This document shows positions 35,513 to 46,920 of a stretch of 64,000 nt of DNA, piece by piece. Source of the stretch: Cymbidium sinense. Its lineage: Eukaryota > Streptophyta > Magnoliopsida > Asparagales > Orchidaceae. The stretch is from contig CM038220.1 in the NCBI GenBank assembly GCA_021442155.1, positions 77,301,817 to 77,365,816 on the forward strand, read 5' to 3'. The notes below the pieces were generated by a model, which was given only the letters and a program-made list of their open reading frames with translations, was not told the DNA's origin and did no database searches. Position 1 is the first letter of the stretch; every line of letters starts with the position of its first letter. The translations under genes and the position numbers were made by a program.

Positions 35513-36070
35513 TCGACTTGTATAAGGACATCTATTGAAATTTGATTAATAACTAGACAATTAAACTTTCTATTGATGTGAATGGGAAGCATGTGGAGTT
35601 TAAACCTAGTGATAAAGTCATGGTGCATTAAAATTTATAAAGGCTGTCATCAATAATATTTAAATAATTTTATGTGCATTGGCATGACCATTTAAAATTT
35701 TGTGACATATTGGAACAAATGCCTACAAAATGAAAATTATAAGAAAATTTTTTATTAATCAAGTTTTTGGTGTGTTTGATTTAATCTTGTTTCATGAATC
35801 TTTTTATCAATTTCTTGAATTCTTTGTTCTTTTTCTTCTTGTGATTCCACATCAGCTTGTCTACTAGGTATTTCTATATAACCTGTTATTTTAGATTATG
35901 AGATTTTATTTGTTATTGATGGTGAAATTGGGAGGTATTTTTTAACTGATGAGACCAACCTTGAGGGTTGAAGTGATGAAAGATCATAGATGAGATGAGA
36001 TGACAAGTAAATTAGGGCTCATTGGATGGGAACACCGAGAATGAGAATGAAACTGATATAGCTCCAACAA

Positions 36071-36170
36071 NNNNNNNNNNNNNNNNNNNNNNNNNNNNNN
36101 NNNNNNNNNNNNNNNNNNNNNNNNNNNNNNNNNNNNNNNNNNNNNNNNNNNNNNNNNNNNNNNNNNNNNN
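36071..36170. other. Assembly gap (100 N)
   Basis: A run of exactly 100 N, the usual size for a gap of unknown length. It separates the gypsy relic from the LINE fragment, so the relation of the two sides is unknown. Confidence 0.99.
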
Positions 36171-37879
36171 GATTAGTACTTCCATTAAAATTAACTCTTG
36201 TATTGGTTTAGATCGTTGCTATTCAAGGGTCTTCTCAAAAACTTACCTCCCTCATGACAAATTTCTTTTAAGCGTGGGAAGTTAAAAGCTTCATCTTGTC
36301 TCCTGGGCTAAAACTACTCTCCCTAGGGATAAAGGCTGTCTTGACGTCTATCTCCACTCTGAACCTTACGTGCAAAGCTAAAACTATGTGGAAAGTCACT
36401 AACAGGTCCAATTTTTTGTGAAATAGTGTTTAAATAAATATTTCTCCCTTCGGAGTTCCGTCCAATCATTTTTTAGCACTCTAGAAAGAATTAAGGACTT
36501 GTACTGGGCATTTTAGGTGAATCTATCCTTTCGGTGGGCAAAGAATCCTCTTGCTCCCTTTTTTTCGACCCATGGTGCAAGGGTAGATCTCTATTTGACA
36601 CTCTTAGACATGAGTGTTTCAACATATTCAATAGGCCTCACAATTCTCTGTGACTTCCATTTTGCTTAATGGAGTCTGGGATTTATTGAATTATTTGAGG
36701 CTTTATGATTATAGTTGTTTCAATGATATTATTAACATTACACCTCTACTTGGATCTGATCAAATTTCTTGGAATGATTGTAAGAAGCTATATCCTCATC
36801 TCATTAAGTCCATTATCTTCCATCATCTTTCTACTGTCGATTGGTGGGAAGATATTTGGTTTAAGGGTTATGCTACAAATTATGCCCTCTTTGTTGGATG
36901 GCTTTAATTAAAGGATTAAAAACCACGGATATGCCCTCTACTAGAGATTTAGGCCTGCCTAGTACTTGTCTTCTTTGCAATGTTGAGCCAGAATCGCATA
37001 ACCATATCTTCTTTGAATGCTCTCTATCTATGGGGCTGATTCGATCCTTGTTGCCAAATGGGAGCTTCTTCCTCCTTCAAACCTCACTCCCTGATGCCTT
37101 GGTAGTCGGCTCCTTACTAAAGAGATTACACCTTCTAATTATAGCCATTTCTTTTGCTTATTTGGGGAAAGAAATTACCTTTTCATAACAGGGTTAGCTC
37201 TTACTTTTTTAGCTAATAGAATTTAACTCTTGGTGGCTTTCAAAACAAGAAGATGGAAATTTAAGCATGCATGGTCAACCAATGTTCTCTCTCTCTCTCT
37301 TAAACTCCTGGAGGAGTTTTGGTTCATTAGTTTGATCTTTCCGATGGGTATACATCTTCAGGTTCTGCTATTGGTTCTTACTCTCTCCCTCCTTACTATT
37401 TTCAGATTTATCTCTATTTTAAATAGTCGGACGATGATGTTTCTTGGGGGCCTTTTTCAAGTCGTTATTAGTGATTATATGACCCCTGCTGGCGCCCTCC
37501 ACCTGGACGACCATTGCCGCAACCATGGGTAAGCCTAACTCCCTTGTGGGCTTCAGTTTTTGAATTCAATGTTTGATAGGTCTGGTCTTTCCCTGTGACG
37601 GTGGCATGGTAACTGTGGTTGGGTACCCGGGAGGGTCCTTGTCTGCTTTTCTTTTTCTCAAATGGCTCACGTCGACTTATCGGCGATTTTTTGTCAACTG
37701 AGTCGGAGTTCTTCTTGTTTGTTTTCCTTACAATTAGTTTTGTTGCTTTACCTCTCTTATTTTAGCTTTTGCTGATTTTCTCTCTTCAGTCCCTCCAGAT
37801 TACCTAATGTGTATCTAGTGTAACTTCATTTTTGGTAATAAAATTGGGCTAAGCTCTTAATTTTTCCAAAAAAAAAAAA
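36171..37879 (+). pseudogene. LINE (L1-type) 3' end with RT zinc-binding domain and poly(A) tail
   Basis: The end of a non-LTR retrotransposon ORF2. The start reads like the post-RT region (TTLPRDKGCLDVYLHSE). A frame at 36650-36907 gives VDWWEDIWFKGYATNYALFV. A one-base shift at about 36900 leads to the frame 36898-37188 with PSTCLLCNVEPESHNHIFFE. The Cys-x2-Cys ... His-x4-Cys pattern and the WFKG motif are those of the RT zinc-binding domain (zf-RVT) of plant LINEs. A long non-coding tail follows, ending AATAAAATTGGGC ... and twelve A (37868-37879). The 5' part is missing or lies in the N gap. Confidence 0.85.
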
Positions 37880-38960
37880 GAAGAGTGAGAGAAAAGGGGT
37901 TCAGCTATGGAGAAAAAGAAAAAATATATTTTTCTTTTCTTTTTTGCATTCTGTAAACCGGAAAGAGAGAGAGAAAGGAGAGAGGTGGTCGTTGCTTGAA
38001 GCCGTGTGCTATGAATTGAAAACCGAAGAAAGTAGACTGATAGTGGTGATAGGGTGGGGCTGCTGTGTGAGCTTGTCGGCGGCGGGATAGTAAGATGGTT
38101 TTGGAGGTACTGTAGCATGCATAGGTGAGAGCGGCCATGAGTGTTGGGATGGCCGGCGAGCAGGTTGACAGGCCAGAGCGGGTTTGTCATAAGAGAGGAA
38201 TTGAGGATGAGAGAGGATTTCTGGGTAGTGTTGTGTGAGAAGAAAATTAAAGAAATAAGATGAGCTACTCAGTTCGGCAAGCAGCCGGTGAGATTGTCGC
38301 CGGAGACGACATGTAACTATATTAATGAGAGACATGAGCTGCCGTGAGATCGAACTCATCTTGGAAGGAAGACCGAGAGAGAGGTCGTCAGCCGTATGGA
38401 GGAACATGGTGAAGAGTGACGCCGGTTTTGTGTGCAGAGAGAAATCTATCGCATGAGTTTGGGAAGTGATGTACCGAGAAAGTAGGAGGTGAGCAAATAG
38501 GTCGCCAGTCAAGGGAGAAAAATTTATCCGCAGCGAGGCTTAGAGGTGACGACGACGTGGAGTGGGATTCTAGCTAGGATCGTCGACGAGATGTTTACCG
38601 GCGGTGGGGGGCCGTGAGATGGGATCTAGAACGAACTGTTGGAAGGTGCAGGAAAATGGAGAGGGAAAATTACCAGTGAGTTCGGCGAGAAAGAGACGAG
38701 ACAGGGGAGGGATTTTTGCGTGGGAAGGAGGCTCACGGAAAGGGAGAGTGAGGGCTTCTCGCTCGGAAACAGGGGAGGGAAATGAGTAGTTCGGTCAAAT
38801 GGGCTGGCTGTTGGAGAACGAGAGCTCCGAAGTGCATAATCAAAATCGGACGAGAACGGCGGAACGGCGCCGTTGCAGTGTAGGAGTATTTGGAAAATTT
38901 CGAGTTTTCGATTTGGGTGGGAAAGGCAGCTGAACCATTTAAATTTATTTCATGTTCGTT
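37880..38960 (-). other. GC-richer, pyrimidine-rich (minus strand) segment, function unknown
   Basis: It begins right after the LINE poly(A). On the minus strand it is rich in TCTC/CCTCCC runs and CG dinucleotides, looks like a leader, and includes a 167-codon frame (38512-38009) plus a 113-codon one (38190-37849). No domain is recognisable. It could be the first exon or leader of a gene disrupted by the LINE, or the leader of another retroelement. Confidence 0.3.
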
Positions 38961-40135
38961 TCCACTACAGGCTTGGCTAGAATGATATGAGATATGTTAA
39001 TATAAACACGTTGCTATATTTAAAACCCAAAGCCCAAAGGCCCAACTTTAAATCAACATATCTATGCACATTTTTGTTACAGATTTTATTTAACATTTTT
39101 GTATATAAATTTATTGAAATGTATTAAATTACATGCAGCTATTGTATTTATGTTATTGTAATAAGCGCAGATTAACATAAACTTAATTTTATTATAATAT
39201 ATATAGGGATTTACGAATTACAGATAAAGGCATACTAATTCTAATTTATTTTAATTTATGCTCTCTTTTTTTTTAAATACAGATTTTAATTAATTAGAAT
39301 AAATATCTTAACCTAATGTTATATGATATTAATTTAGCTGAATCTAATTACATTGAAGAGTAATATATATATATATATAGATATATATATTAACTTCAAT
39401 TATATAGATGTAATCAAATTTAGATTTACATTAATTTAAACTAATTAATCTTTTTTTATAGAATTTATCATTTGCTGCTTCAAATTATGTGTCATCATAT
39501 TATTCATATACAATTGTGTGTTTCTCGTTTGTGCATCGATGTGAGATGAATGTTTATTTTAGAGATTTTGACATTCATGTCATGTCCTATTTCATAAATA
39601 GACATCTTTGAATGGCTGCATCGTTGAAATAACTTTTCTTTAATTTTATAATGGTATAATTTGTCAATTTTATTAACTTTAATTTGGTGAGTTTAGAAAT
39701 TCTCGGCTTGCCAATTTCAATACTTTAAAGTCTATTGACAATTCTCATCAAGTAGCTCAATGATTTTTCGTGCAAGTCAGTCTTCTTAAATCGGATTTTT
39801 ATGTAGTGCTTCATTTGACGACCTTTATTGGCTTGGCTTTAACCACTTCAACTCGCATCATACTGCAATGTATGTGTATGTCAACAAATGCCCCCCAACA
39901 AACATGATGCGTGCTTTGAAGCAGATCATATTTGTTGTGAGATGATTGATTTTACAAGCTTTAGGAAATTTCCTTCTAGGTTTCATGAAGTTGTCTTGAT
40001 TTTTAGACATCTGATATTATTTATGGATATAACCCCTTTTTCCTTTTTTATTTGATTTCATTTATTGTCTTCTCTTTTAATGAGTTTAATATGTCATTGT
40101 TGCAGAAAAATATTTAGTTAGAGGAGACCGGTGAC
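38961..40135. other. AT-rich intergenic DNA
   Basis: No frames of note. A short AT run at 39362-39390. Just before 40107, TTGTTGCAG is a good intron acceptor for the PMD reading that follows. Confidence 0.5.
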
Positions 40136-41332
40136 ATGCCCTGTGATGAGCCTATTGAGGAGGCTATTTGGGCTATCATAGATGAGCATGATCATCATGG
40201 GACAGTTGACATTGCTGACAGCCTTGAACAACATGAGGCGATGTTACATGGAGCACTTATGATAGTTTCTTTACCGCTCACATGCTCTTTGAGATTGTGA
40301 GCTGACTCTTCCACTTTCAAAGAGCATGGGATGGGTTAGCACTATTGCCTTGAAATGTGAGAAATTCAACCCCTTTGAGAGTATTGTTGACCAGGTCAGT
40401 TACGGTCCATATAACATTCTAGAGCTAGCTTTTGATGCTATTGAGCCGCTTAGGCGATGCGGATTGCTAGCTCATCATCGATTCTGACTGATTCACCATA
40501 TTGGCCTCAAGATTCTTCTTTTATGGCTTGTCGTCCACCACGAGTACGTCGGATGGGGATACATTTTACAGGTACATTGAGATATTTTGAGGAGAGCAGG
40601 TATTTATGAAGCTGTGTATACCTCTATTTTCAGTTATGTAGGAATTCCTCTATCTTGGATTAGAGGAGTGATAGAGTTCTGGGATTCTACCACCAACACT
40701 TATTGGGTGGGACCGGAGGAGTTGACTGTCATATTATGGAAGTTGCAGATTGTCATAGGATTACCGATAGTTGGACGACACTATGAGGAGTATATACCAT
40801 CTAACTTGGAGCTTTTCCACAGGCGACCTTCTATTGATGGAAGTCATCGGGGTGAGATGACTTTACCGATGTCTTGCCATAGCTTTTAGATCACTGAAGA
40901 CTCACAAGATAGTGAGGTTATTCGACTCCAGCTATCACCTGGGTTGATGTTTGGACATGCAATTCTCTTCGAGATGATTGTTTAGATCAGCCTGCAGTGT
41001 CACTATACGATCCTTTCGAGCTTGGCTTGTATCGAGGCGATATACTGACTGAGAAATTTGAGGAGCCATTTGAGGAAATTGGGTGCGGCTCCTCTGCGCT
41101 TCCATGCATAGGTGAGGATTTACTTTTGGCAAGCTTTCTGGCGATATGGCTGTGCACCTTCGTCCTTCCTCTTAGAGATCTTTATGTTCGTGCTAGTGCT
41201 CTATTAGTCGCCAACTTGATTTTCACTGGAGAGCGAGTTTCTTTAGCTTTGACTGTTTTTAGTAGGATTTACAGAGTCTTCAGAGCCATTTCAGCATCTT
41301 CCTCACTTGATATTCATGATACTCTATCATAA
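40136..41332 (+). pseudogene. Plant mobile domain (PMD) protein, broken
   Basis: PMD proteins (MAIN-like, 'aminotransferase-like' in many annotations) derive from transposons. Some have been recruited as host genes that act with silencing. Pieces in order: 40136-40302 starts MPCDEPIEEAIWAIIDEHDH and then stops. 40587-40889 holds the core (AGIYEAVYTSIFSYVG, then TNTYWVGPEELTVILWKLQ, then IGLPIVGRHYEEYIPSN). 40997-41332 holds the later part (LASFLAIWLCTFVLP ... ASALLVANLIFTGERVSLAL). The FWDSTTNT...ELT+L.DL..I.GLPI.G pattern is diagnostic. Frame changes separate the three pieces, so it is a pseudogene unless the indels are assembly errors. Confidence 0.7.
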
Positions 41333-41879
41333 TAGTATATTTACACTTGGGTTCATATTCATGTTTGGGGAGCTTTTGGTTGTTTATAGTACCCTCCATT
41401 CTTTTTAGAGAGTGGCTACCTAGTAATGATGCTTTTGACTATTTTGATAGGAATCACACTTTTTTTTTTTTTTTTTTTTGTGATGGCATGTAGATTAAAT
41501 GTAAGAAAAAAGAAAGAAATAAAAAATCTTACTAAATAAATTTATTAAGTTATAAATACTTTTTGATACTTATTATTATTATTATTTGGTGGGGAGAGGG
41601 AGATGGTGAGAGAGAGATAAGGTTTATTATGCTATTTTAAAATAAGATATGAAAAAAAACGTGTTAATAAAGGATAATAGCAGCTACAGTATATATGAAA
41701 ATGTTATCAGACTATATTTAAAATAAAAAAATACTAAATGTGAGAATAATTTGAGTGTGAGCATCTGGGGATAAAATGACCTTAGGTTTGATGGCTTACT
41801 AACTATCAAATGAGGCCCATTTGGCCTTTTTCTGCCTCAACAAAAGCCCAAATTTTTAGTACTAATAGTCTAAGGAGCG
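41333..41879. other. AT-rich DNA downstream of the PMD relic
   Basis: Contains a 19-20 base T run (41460-41479) and short AT-rich text. No gene seen. Confidence 0.5.
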
Positions 41880-42137
41880 TCTAAACACATAATTCGTATA
41901 TATTTATATATCTAATATATAAATTTTGACATTTACTTACATAAGTAACATAACACTCACAGGCTTAATTTTATATCAAAAATAATACTTTTATTAATTT
42001 TTTAAAGTAAAATATACTTTTTCATACATAAAACAAATGTTATATCTATAAATATTAAATTTACGTGTTAGATTTTTTTACTATGAATTATGTACAATGA
42101 ATAAAAATTATATACTATGTATATAAATTTCTCTAAA
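41880..42137. mobile_element. MITE family 1, near-complete copy
   Basis: The left end CACATAATTCGTATATATTT and ATATATCTAATATATAAATT is matched, in inverse, by ACTATGTATATAAATTTCTC on the right. The interior is AT-rich with the family's AAATACT...CATAAAACAAATGT region. Confidence 0.6.
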
Positions 42138-42419
42138 TTAAAATTTTATGAACAGTATGATCATCTTAATTTTTTTATTTTATATATATTTAAATTTTAA
42201 ATAAAATATGCTTAAAGTGATAATTATTTTTAAAAAAAAGCTCAAAATATATTAAAATAACACTCAAAACTTCTTAATGAATGCATAAATTTGATTGATG
42301 CCTGCCGATTGGAATGTAATATATTTGCATAATAAGATAAAATATTCATTTCATTAATAAAGATCTATTTATTATAGGATTTTTAAATAAATGTCTTACA
42401 AATAAGAAAAAAATCCTAA

Positions 42420-42661
42420 ATGACTAAAAATGAGCGCTGAAATGACTCTACTTCATTTCGTTTGAAATTTGTTTTATTCATGTTCATCGTTTATATATCG
42501 AAATGAAATGTCGTTAGTGTTAACAACTAACAGTAACAGTAGCTGATGAAATGAACAAACTTTTTTTGACGGAGGATTGAACCATATCTTTTCGCAAAAA
42601 TTTTAATCATTAGCCTACTTGTATCGTGACATGTATATATAAATAAAAATAATAGTAATAC

Positions 42662-42694
<33 letters not shown>

Positions 42695-42900
42695 TAATAA
42701 TATAATATATAATATAATATAATTTTTTTTATTATAAAATTAATAAAACGATCGAACGAATGATTGTTCGTAATTGTTCTCGTTTATCATAGAAATCGTT
42801 GGGTGTTATCGTTTAGTTAATGAGCAGTAACACGGAAATTCTATATAACGAAGACATGCTGGTAGAATCATATTCGTGAATGACGAACTTTTTTTTGACT
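42420..42900. mobile_element. hAT element, copy 2 (worn)
   Basis: It has the same order of parts as copies 1 and 3: GTTTGAAATTTGTTTTATTC near the left, the tRNA-like remnant (GAGGATTGAACCATATCTTTT, near 42570), the (AAT)n run (about 42660-42705), AACGATCGAACGAATGATTG, and a right end ACTTTTTTTGACTTT. Most of the GAGC/GCTC letters of the other copies are missing, and the outer ends are degenerate. Confidence 0.65.
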
Positions 42901-43659
42901 TTCTATGACCTTCGTTGTATGAATATATTATTTTTATAGTGATAATTCACTCTTTATTACGCAATATTTTAAATATTATATATTTAAACGTCATATTACA
43001 CGCAATAAATTAAATCATTTTTCACATTTTACTATTAATTAAAAAAATATATTATCAAATTATTGTGTAGAATTATTCAGGTCCTTTTTATTTTCTTTTA
43101 TTTCAATTTTTTTTTTTCAAGACCTCTTCTTCTCCCCCTTCTAATACGATGCTATTTGAAGTGAGGCGATTGCTGATACGAGTAATGAGAAAGTTAGAGC
43201 TACATACAAATATCGTTTTGTATGTTTTTTAATTAATAGAAAGTAAAACTAATTATCTATTGAAAGTGATGACAAGTGGAACTAATGCACCTTGTATTTA
43301 ACTTTCCATCAACTTATTAGGCTGAAATGTCTCTCTCTCTAAGCTTTGACCTAATCTCTCCCTCTCTCTATCTTTCTCTCTCTTGCAGGCGACCGCGTCA
43401 GGTACTTTTCCTTGTTTTGCTCTTGTGTATAATAATTTTTTATTTATTTTTAAAAATGGTAATATTTTTTATTTTTTAAATTATCAAAAATAGTTACGAC
43501 AGACTACAGGATGTTGCTTTCAGAGTGCCAAATGTGGGGGTGGATTTAATTAACCTCTTCATATTTGCTACCATTTGGGATGAAATTGTTTTATGCCAAA
43601 CATTAGTTCCAAACCCTCTATGGAATCAAACTAACCCTTTAGTGTAATTTTATTTACTA

Positions 43660-43739
<80 letters not shown>

Positions 43740-44184
43740 ATTTTAGTTCCGAAATTTATGATATTATAACCCAAGTATGTCAGATTTCACATAATAGACA
43801 TCTCTTCCCTTATAATGGAGGAAAAAAATTATATTTGGTATATTAAAAATATATTCTTTTTATTCTTATGTGATGGTGGTATTTAGTCACTGGCAATACG
43901 TGGCTGACATGATAGTTTGGATGTAAACTTACATGTATGACTCCAATAATATAGTGTTATGTGACGTCCATCAATATATAGTTGTTATATATTAGTTGTG
44001 AACTGTTATGTATTATTGAATATTAATATATATGCAAATATTGAGTATTAGCGTGCAATTAATGTTATATCAATATACAATAATTCAAAATTAATACACA
44101 ATAGCTATGTATTGACTAAGCGTTACATACTGCTTTGCTAATTAAAATACATACATAAAATATGTGAACTCCTCACATAATAAT
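42901..44184. other. AT-rich DNA with simple repeats, no gene seen
   Basis: CT-rich stretches at 43330-43385 and a long TA microsatellite at 43662-43733. No coding frame or transposon end is recognised, apart from short phrases shared with MITE family 2 toward 44190. Confidence 0.5.
43662..43733. repeat. (TA)n microsatellite, ~72 bp
   Basis: An uninterrupted AT run. Confidence 0.95.
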
Positions 44185-44247
44185 TTATGGTTTTAAAAGC
44201 ACTCAAAATGCCCAAAAAATTTTTAAATTTATTTTGTTAAATAATAT
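44185..44247. mobile_element. MITE family 2, left part, split by a solo LTR
   Basis: GTTTTAAAAGCACTCAAAAT matches the interior of the MITE at 29449-29700. The right part resumes at 45176 and ends with AAAATTAATTCCAAATAGGC near 45257. Confidence 0.55.
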
Positions 44248-45175
44248 TGATATGGCTCCCAAAATATGACTAGTCAAAAATCTTGATGTCGAAATAAATT
44301 TTGAGTCAAAATAAAATATCATTAATCTTTGGGACATCAATTAAATCCCAAACATCTCAAATATGGGTATTTATAGTCAAATCGGCGTCTCGACGATCTA
44401 ATAGATCTCATAATTAACTTCATTTGGGCATCAAATGCTCAAAATACATTAAATGATTGAAGGATTCATCCCGTCCGTCGAGGGAGTAGCTTTACTATTT
44501 AAAACTCCTCCTCCCAAATAATATTCCTCACATGAGGGGAGGCCAAGTGAAGGAAGAGCAGTGAAGAGGAATGAAACAAGTGAAGAAGAACCACCACTCG
44601 ACGGTCGTCAACCACCACCATGGAATACCGTCCGGTGATCCTTGCCGGCAATCAATCTGCAAGGAAGAAGAAGAAGAGTCCAAGCAAGGAGGAAGAGGAA
44701 GAGCCAGAGGAAGAAGAAGAAGAGTCAAGCAAGGAAGAAAAGGAAGAGTCCAAGCGAGGAGGAAGAAAATCTCGAAGCAGAAGGTCCTCCAAGATCGCAC
44801 CAAGCAAGATTGCACTCTCGCTCGGCCATCAACCATCGCCACCGGTCAACTGTCGTCCTTAATTGTACCACTGTATTCCGTAGGAAGTTACCGCATCTCC
44901 AACATCGAACTATTATAAAGCGATCGTTGTTACATTTACATTGTCCCTTTCTCAAAATAGAATTCGTAATCCCGTTATCGGGAAGATTTTGTACTGAAAG
45001 GATACATAGTGGAATCTTTTTTTGAGCCGTGGTTTTCCCTCTTTTGAGGTTTTCGCGTTAAAAAAAATTCAGGTGTCTCATGTTTGGATTCTTTAATTCT
45101 ACGCTGTATTATTTGAATTGTATCCAATAATTTAAAGGCGTAAATTTTCTTCTACTATTTGGTTTTCCGCTAACA
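44248..45175 (+). mobile_element. Solo LTR of the array-type retroelement family, copy E
   Basis: It starts TGATATGGCTCCC and ends GGTTTTCCGCTAACA. It is flanked by AATAT on both sides (44243-44247 and 45176-45180), a perfect 5-bp target duplication. The left part matches the LTRs at 17299-22361 and 25905-26985 in reverse. The centre (about 44650-44780) has the GGAAGAAGAAGAGTCCAAGC array. Left by LTR-LTR recombination of a full element. Confidence 0.9.
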
Positions 45176-45180
45176 AATAT

Positions 45181-45760
45181 GATTTATTTAAAAATACTTA
45201 AAATTGTACTAAATAAATATATTTCTAAAATAAAATTAATTCCAAATAGGCATAAGATTAAATTTTTCAATAAAAAATTAATCATATATATATATAATTT
45301 AATGATAAGAAGTTTACATAGTTATTATCTATTGACTCCCTTTGCTATCCAAGAAATGCAATCGGTAGCGCCAATCTCCTAAGAAGCATTTACTATTTAA
45401 AAGCTGCCGGCAAGCCATTATTTTCAGCAAAGTGGAAAGATGTATTAGAAGGCACAAAATGGTGGTTATACAATGAGAGCTTCTCCATGGTTAAAAATTT
45501 GCTCATCAATTTTGTTTTATACTATTTATTTATTTTTTATATTATTTTTAAAAATATATTTAATTATTATATTTTTCAAGCATTTTATTTTTTTTATTTT
45601 TAAAAATAAAAAATAAAATATTATTTTTTAAAAATACTTAAAATTTTTAGATATATAGAATGATATATTGTTGATATTTTAACACTTCGATTTTCTCTTA
45701 ATAAAAGAATGATCAAACTAATTACTCATCATCATCATCCAATTTTTAATATCAATCAAA
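45181..45760. other. AT-rich DNA, includes right part of the split MITE
   Basis: 45181-45257 completes the family-2 MITE. 45490-45680 has long A/T foldback text resembling the same MITE family. No gene. Confidence 0.45.
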
Positions 45761-45765
45761 TTGTT

Positions 45766-45960
45766 GTATATATATATCATATAATTCTTATGTATTTACA
45801 TATCTAACCTTTAAACTTGAATTTTTACACACAATATCAAAATCTTCAATATTACATCAGAAATATCATTATCATTACTTTTTTAAAATGAAATACACCT
45901 TTTAAGCATAGAAAATATTATATAAATAAATATCTAAACTTTAGATGCTAAATATGTTCA
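45766..45960. mobile_element. MITE family 1, copy lacking its right end
   Basis: Left end TCATATAATTCTTATGTATT and ACATATCTAACCTTTAAACT; interior AAATCTTCAATATTACATCA ... CTTTTAAGCATAGAAAATAT ... AAATATCTAAACTTTAGATG, closely matching 16580-16690. Confidence 0.65.
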
Positions 45961-46209
45961 CCTTTGATCAGATTTTATTTAAATATTATTCGAATCATAT
46001 ATATATATATATATATATAAATATATAAATTTATAAATATAATTCAATTAATGTCCAATTAAAGATTATTTGAAGACTATATATCATTTCAGAGAGTATG
46101 AATGATATTTTTAAATCAAAATAATTGAATACATAACATTATTAATCTTGAACAATTAATCAAAGATAGATATTGTGATTTTAATGTCAAACTTTTCACA
46201 TGGACAATA

Positions 46210-46445
46210 AAATAAAGAAGCATTTACATATATAGCACATAATTTTATATATTTATATATCTAATATTTAACATATATATATATAGTATCTAAATTTTTA
46301 TTATTACAATAAAAATAATATATATTTTTTATTTTTTAACATAAAATTCATCTTTTGAAGTATAAGAAAGATGTTAAATTTATAAATATTAAATTTTAAA
46401 TATTAGATACGTAAATATATAAGAATAATGTGCTATGCATATAAA
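46210..46445. mobile_element. MITE family 1, complete copy with ~50-bp inverted ends
   Basis: The left end TTTACATATATAGCACATAA continues TTTTATATATTTATATATCT. The right end read inward is TTTATATGCATAGCACATTA and TTCTTATATATTTACGTATC. This is the best example of the family's terminal inverted repeat. Confidence 0.75.
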
Positions 46446-46698
46446 TTTTTCTAAAATAAAATAAAAAATTAGAGAAGATGGTGGGAAGAGTATCGAGCAG
46501 CTTGCTATGCGAAGGTTAGCATGTCTGCTTATAGGTTTTGACTTTTTATAATACTTTAATATTTTTATTAAAAACAGACTTTCAAGTATATATTTTTAAT
46601 ATATATATATAGATAGATAGATATATAATATATTTTTAAATTTGTGCTTATTATCATATACATAAGGTCAAATTTTTCTTTGATTTTGATAACCGTCT

Positions 46699-46718
46699 TT
46701 TTTTTTTTTTTTTTTTTT
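46699..46718. repeat. Poly(T) tract
   Basis: About 20 T in a row, some 200 bases upstream of the QRT3-like start codon. Confidence 0.9.
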
Positions 46719-46809
46719 CATTTTAGGGGGTTTTTATGTATTGACTTTGTATTTTCGTAAATGTAAAAAATAACAACAATAAATACCCTTCGACGGTCTC
46801 TTCCCACTT

Positions 46810-46920
46810 CCATCTCCAGCTTCCTCCTCTCTTTCATATCCTCCCCTTCTTCTCTACCTCCTCCTCCTCTCATTCTCCACAAACTGAGACAGGAACCTTG
46901 GGAGTAAAGCAGAGAAGCAG
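46810..46920 (+). promoter_or_regulatory. Pyrimidine-rich leader of the QRT3-like gene
   Basis: A CT-rich stretch (CTTCCTCCTCTCTTTC and so on) directly before ATG at 46921, the usual look of a plant 5' leader. A weak AT-rich core-promoter candidate (AATAAATACC) lies near 46778. No other motif is claimed. Confidence 0.45.

Larger units (their letters stand above)
30900..35790 (+). pseudogene. Ty3/gypsy retrotransposon polyprotein relic
   Basis: The domains come in Ty3/gypsy order, with many stops and shifts. GAG, about 30950-31110: KMKEFLQEKYLSLSYRDC. Protease, about 31640-31725: FIIDCENCMNVVSKFALEY, with the active DGG/DSG-type Asp neighbourhood altered to DCEN. Pre-RT linker, with MRDIQH (31990-32750), in three tandem copies. 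RT start, 32895-33080: CVDNMAINKTS and GVVKIDLRCGYHKVRI. RNase H, about 33560-33700: HYMFPKEFVL, and in another frame HAKWVQFLYEYSFDFKH. Integrase core, 34120-34300: SMDF and FVVINHFSIM. Late integrase, about 34480-34530: YNSFNSIVPFELVIG. After an inserted DNA transposon (34621-35512) the C-terminal part resumes: GKHVEFKPSDKVMVH (about 35585). It is not functional. Confidence 0.85.

Noticed and set aside
36022..36285. 87-codon frame across the N run
   Set aside because: Fifty-odd gap bases are translated as X; the two sides belong to different elements.
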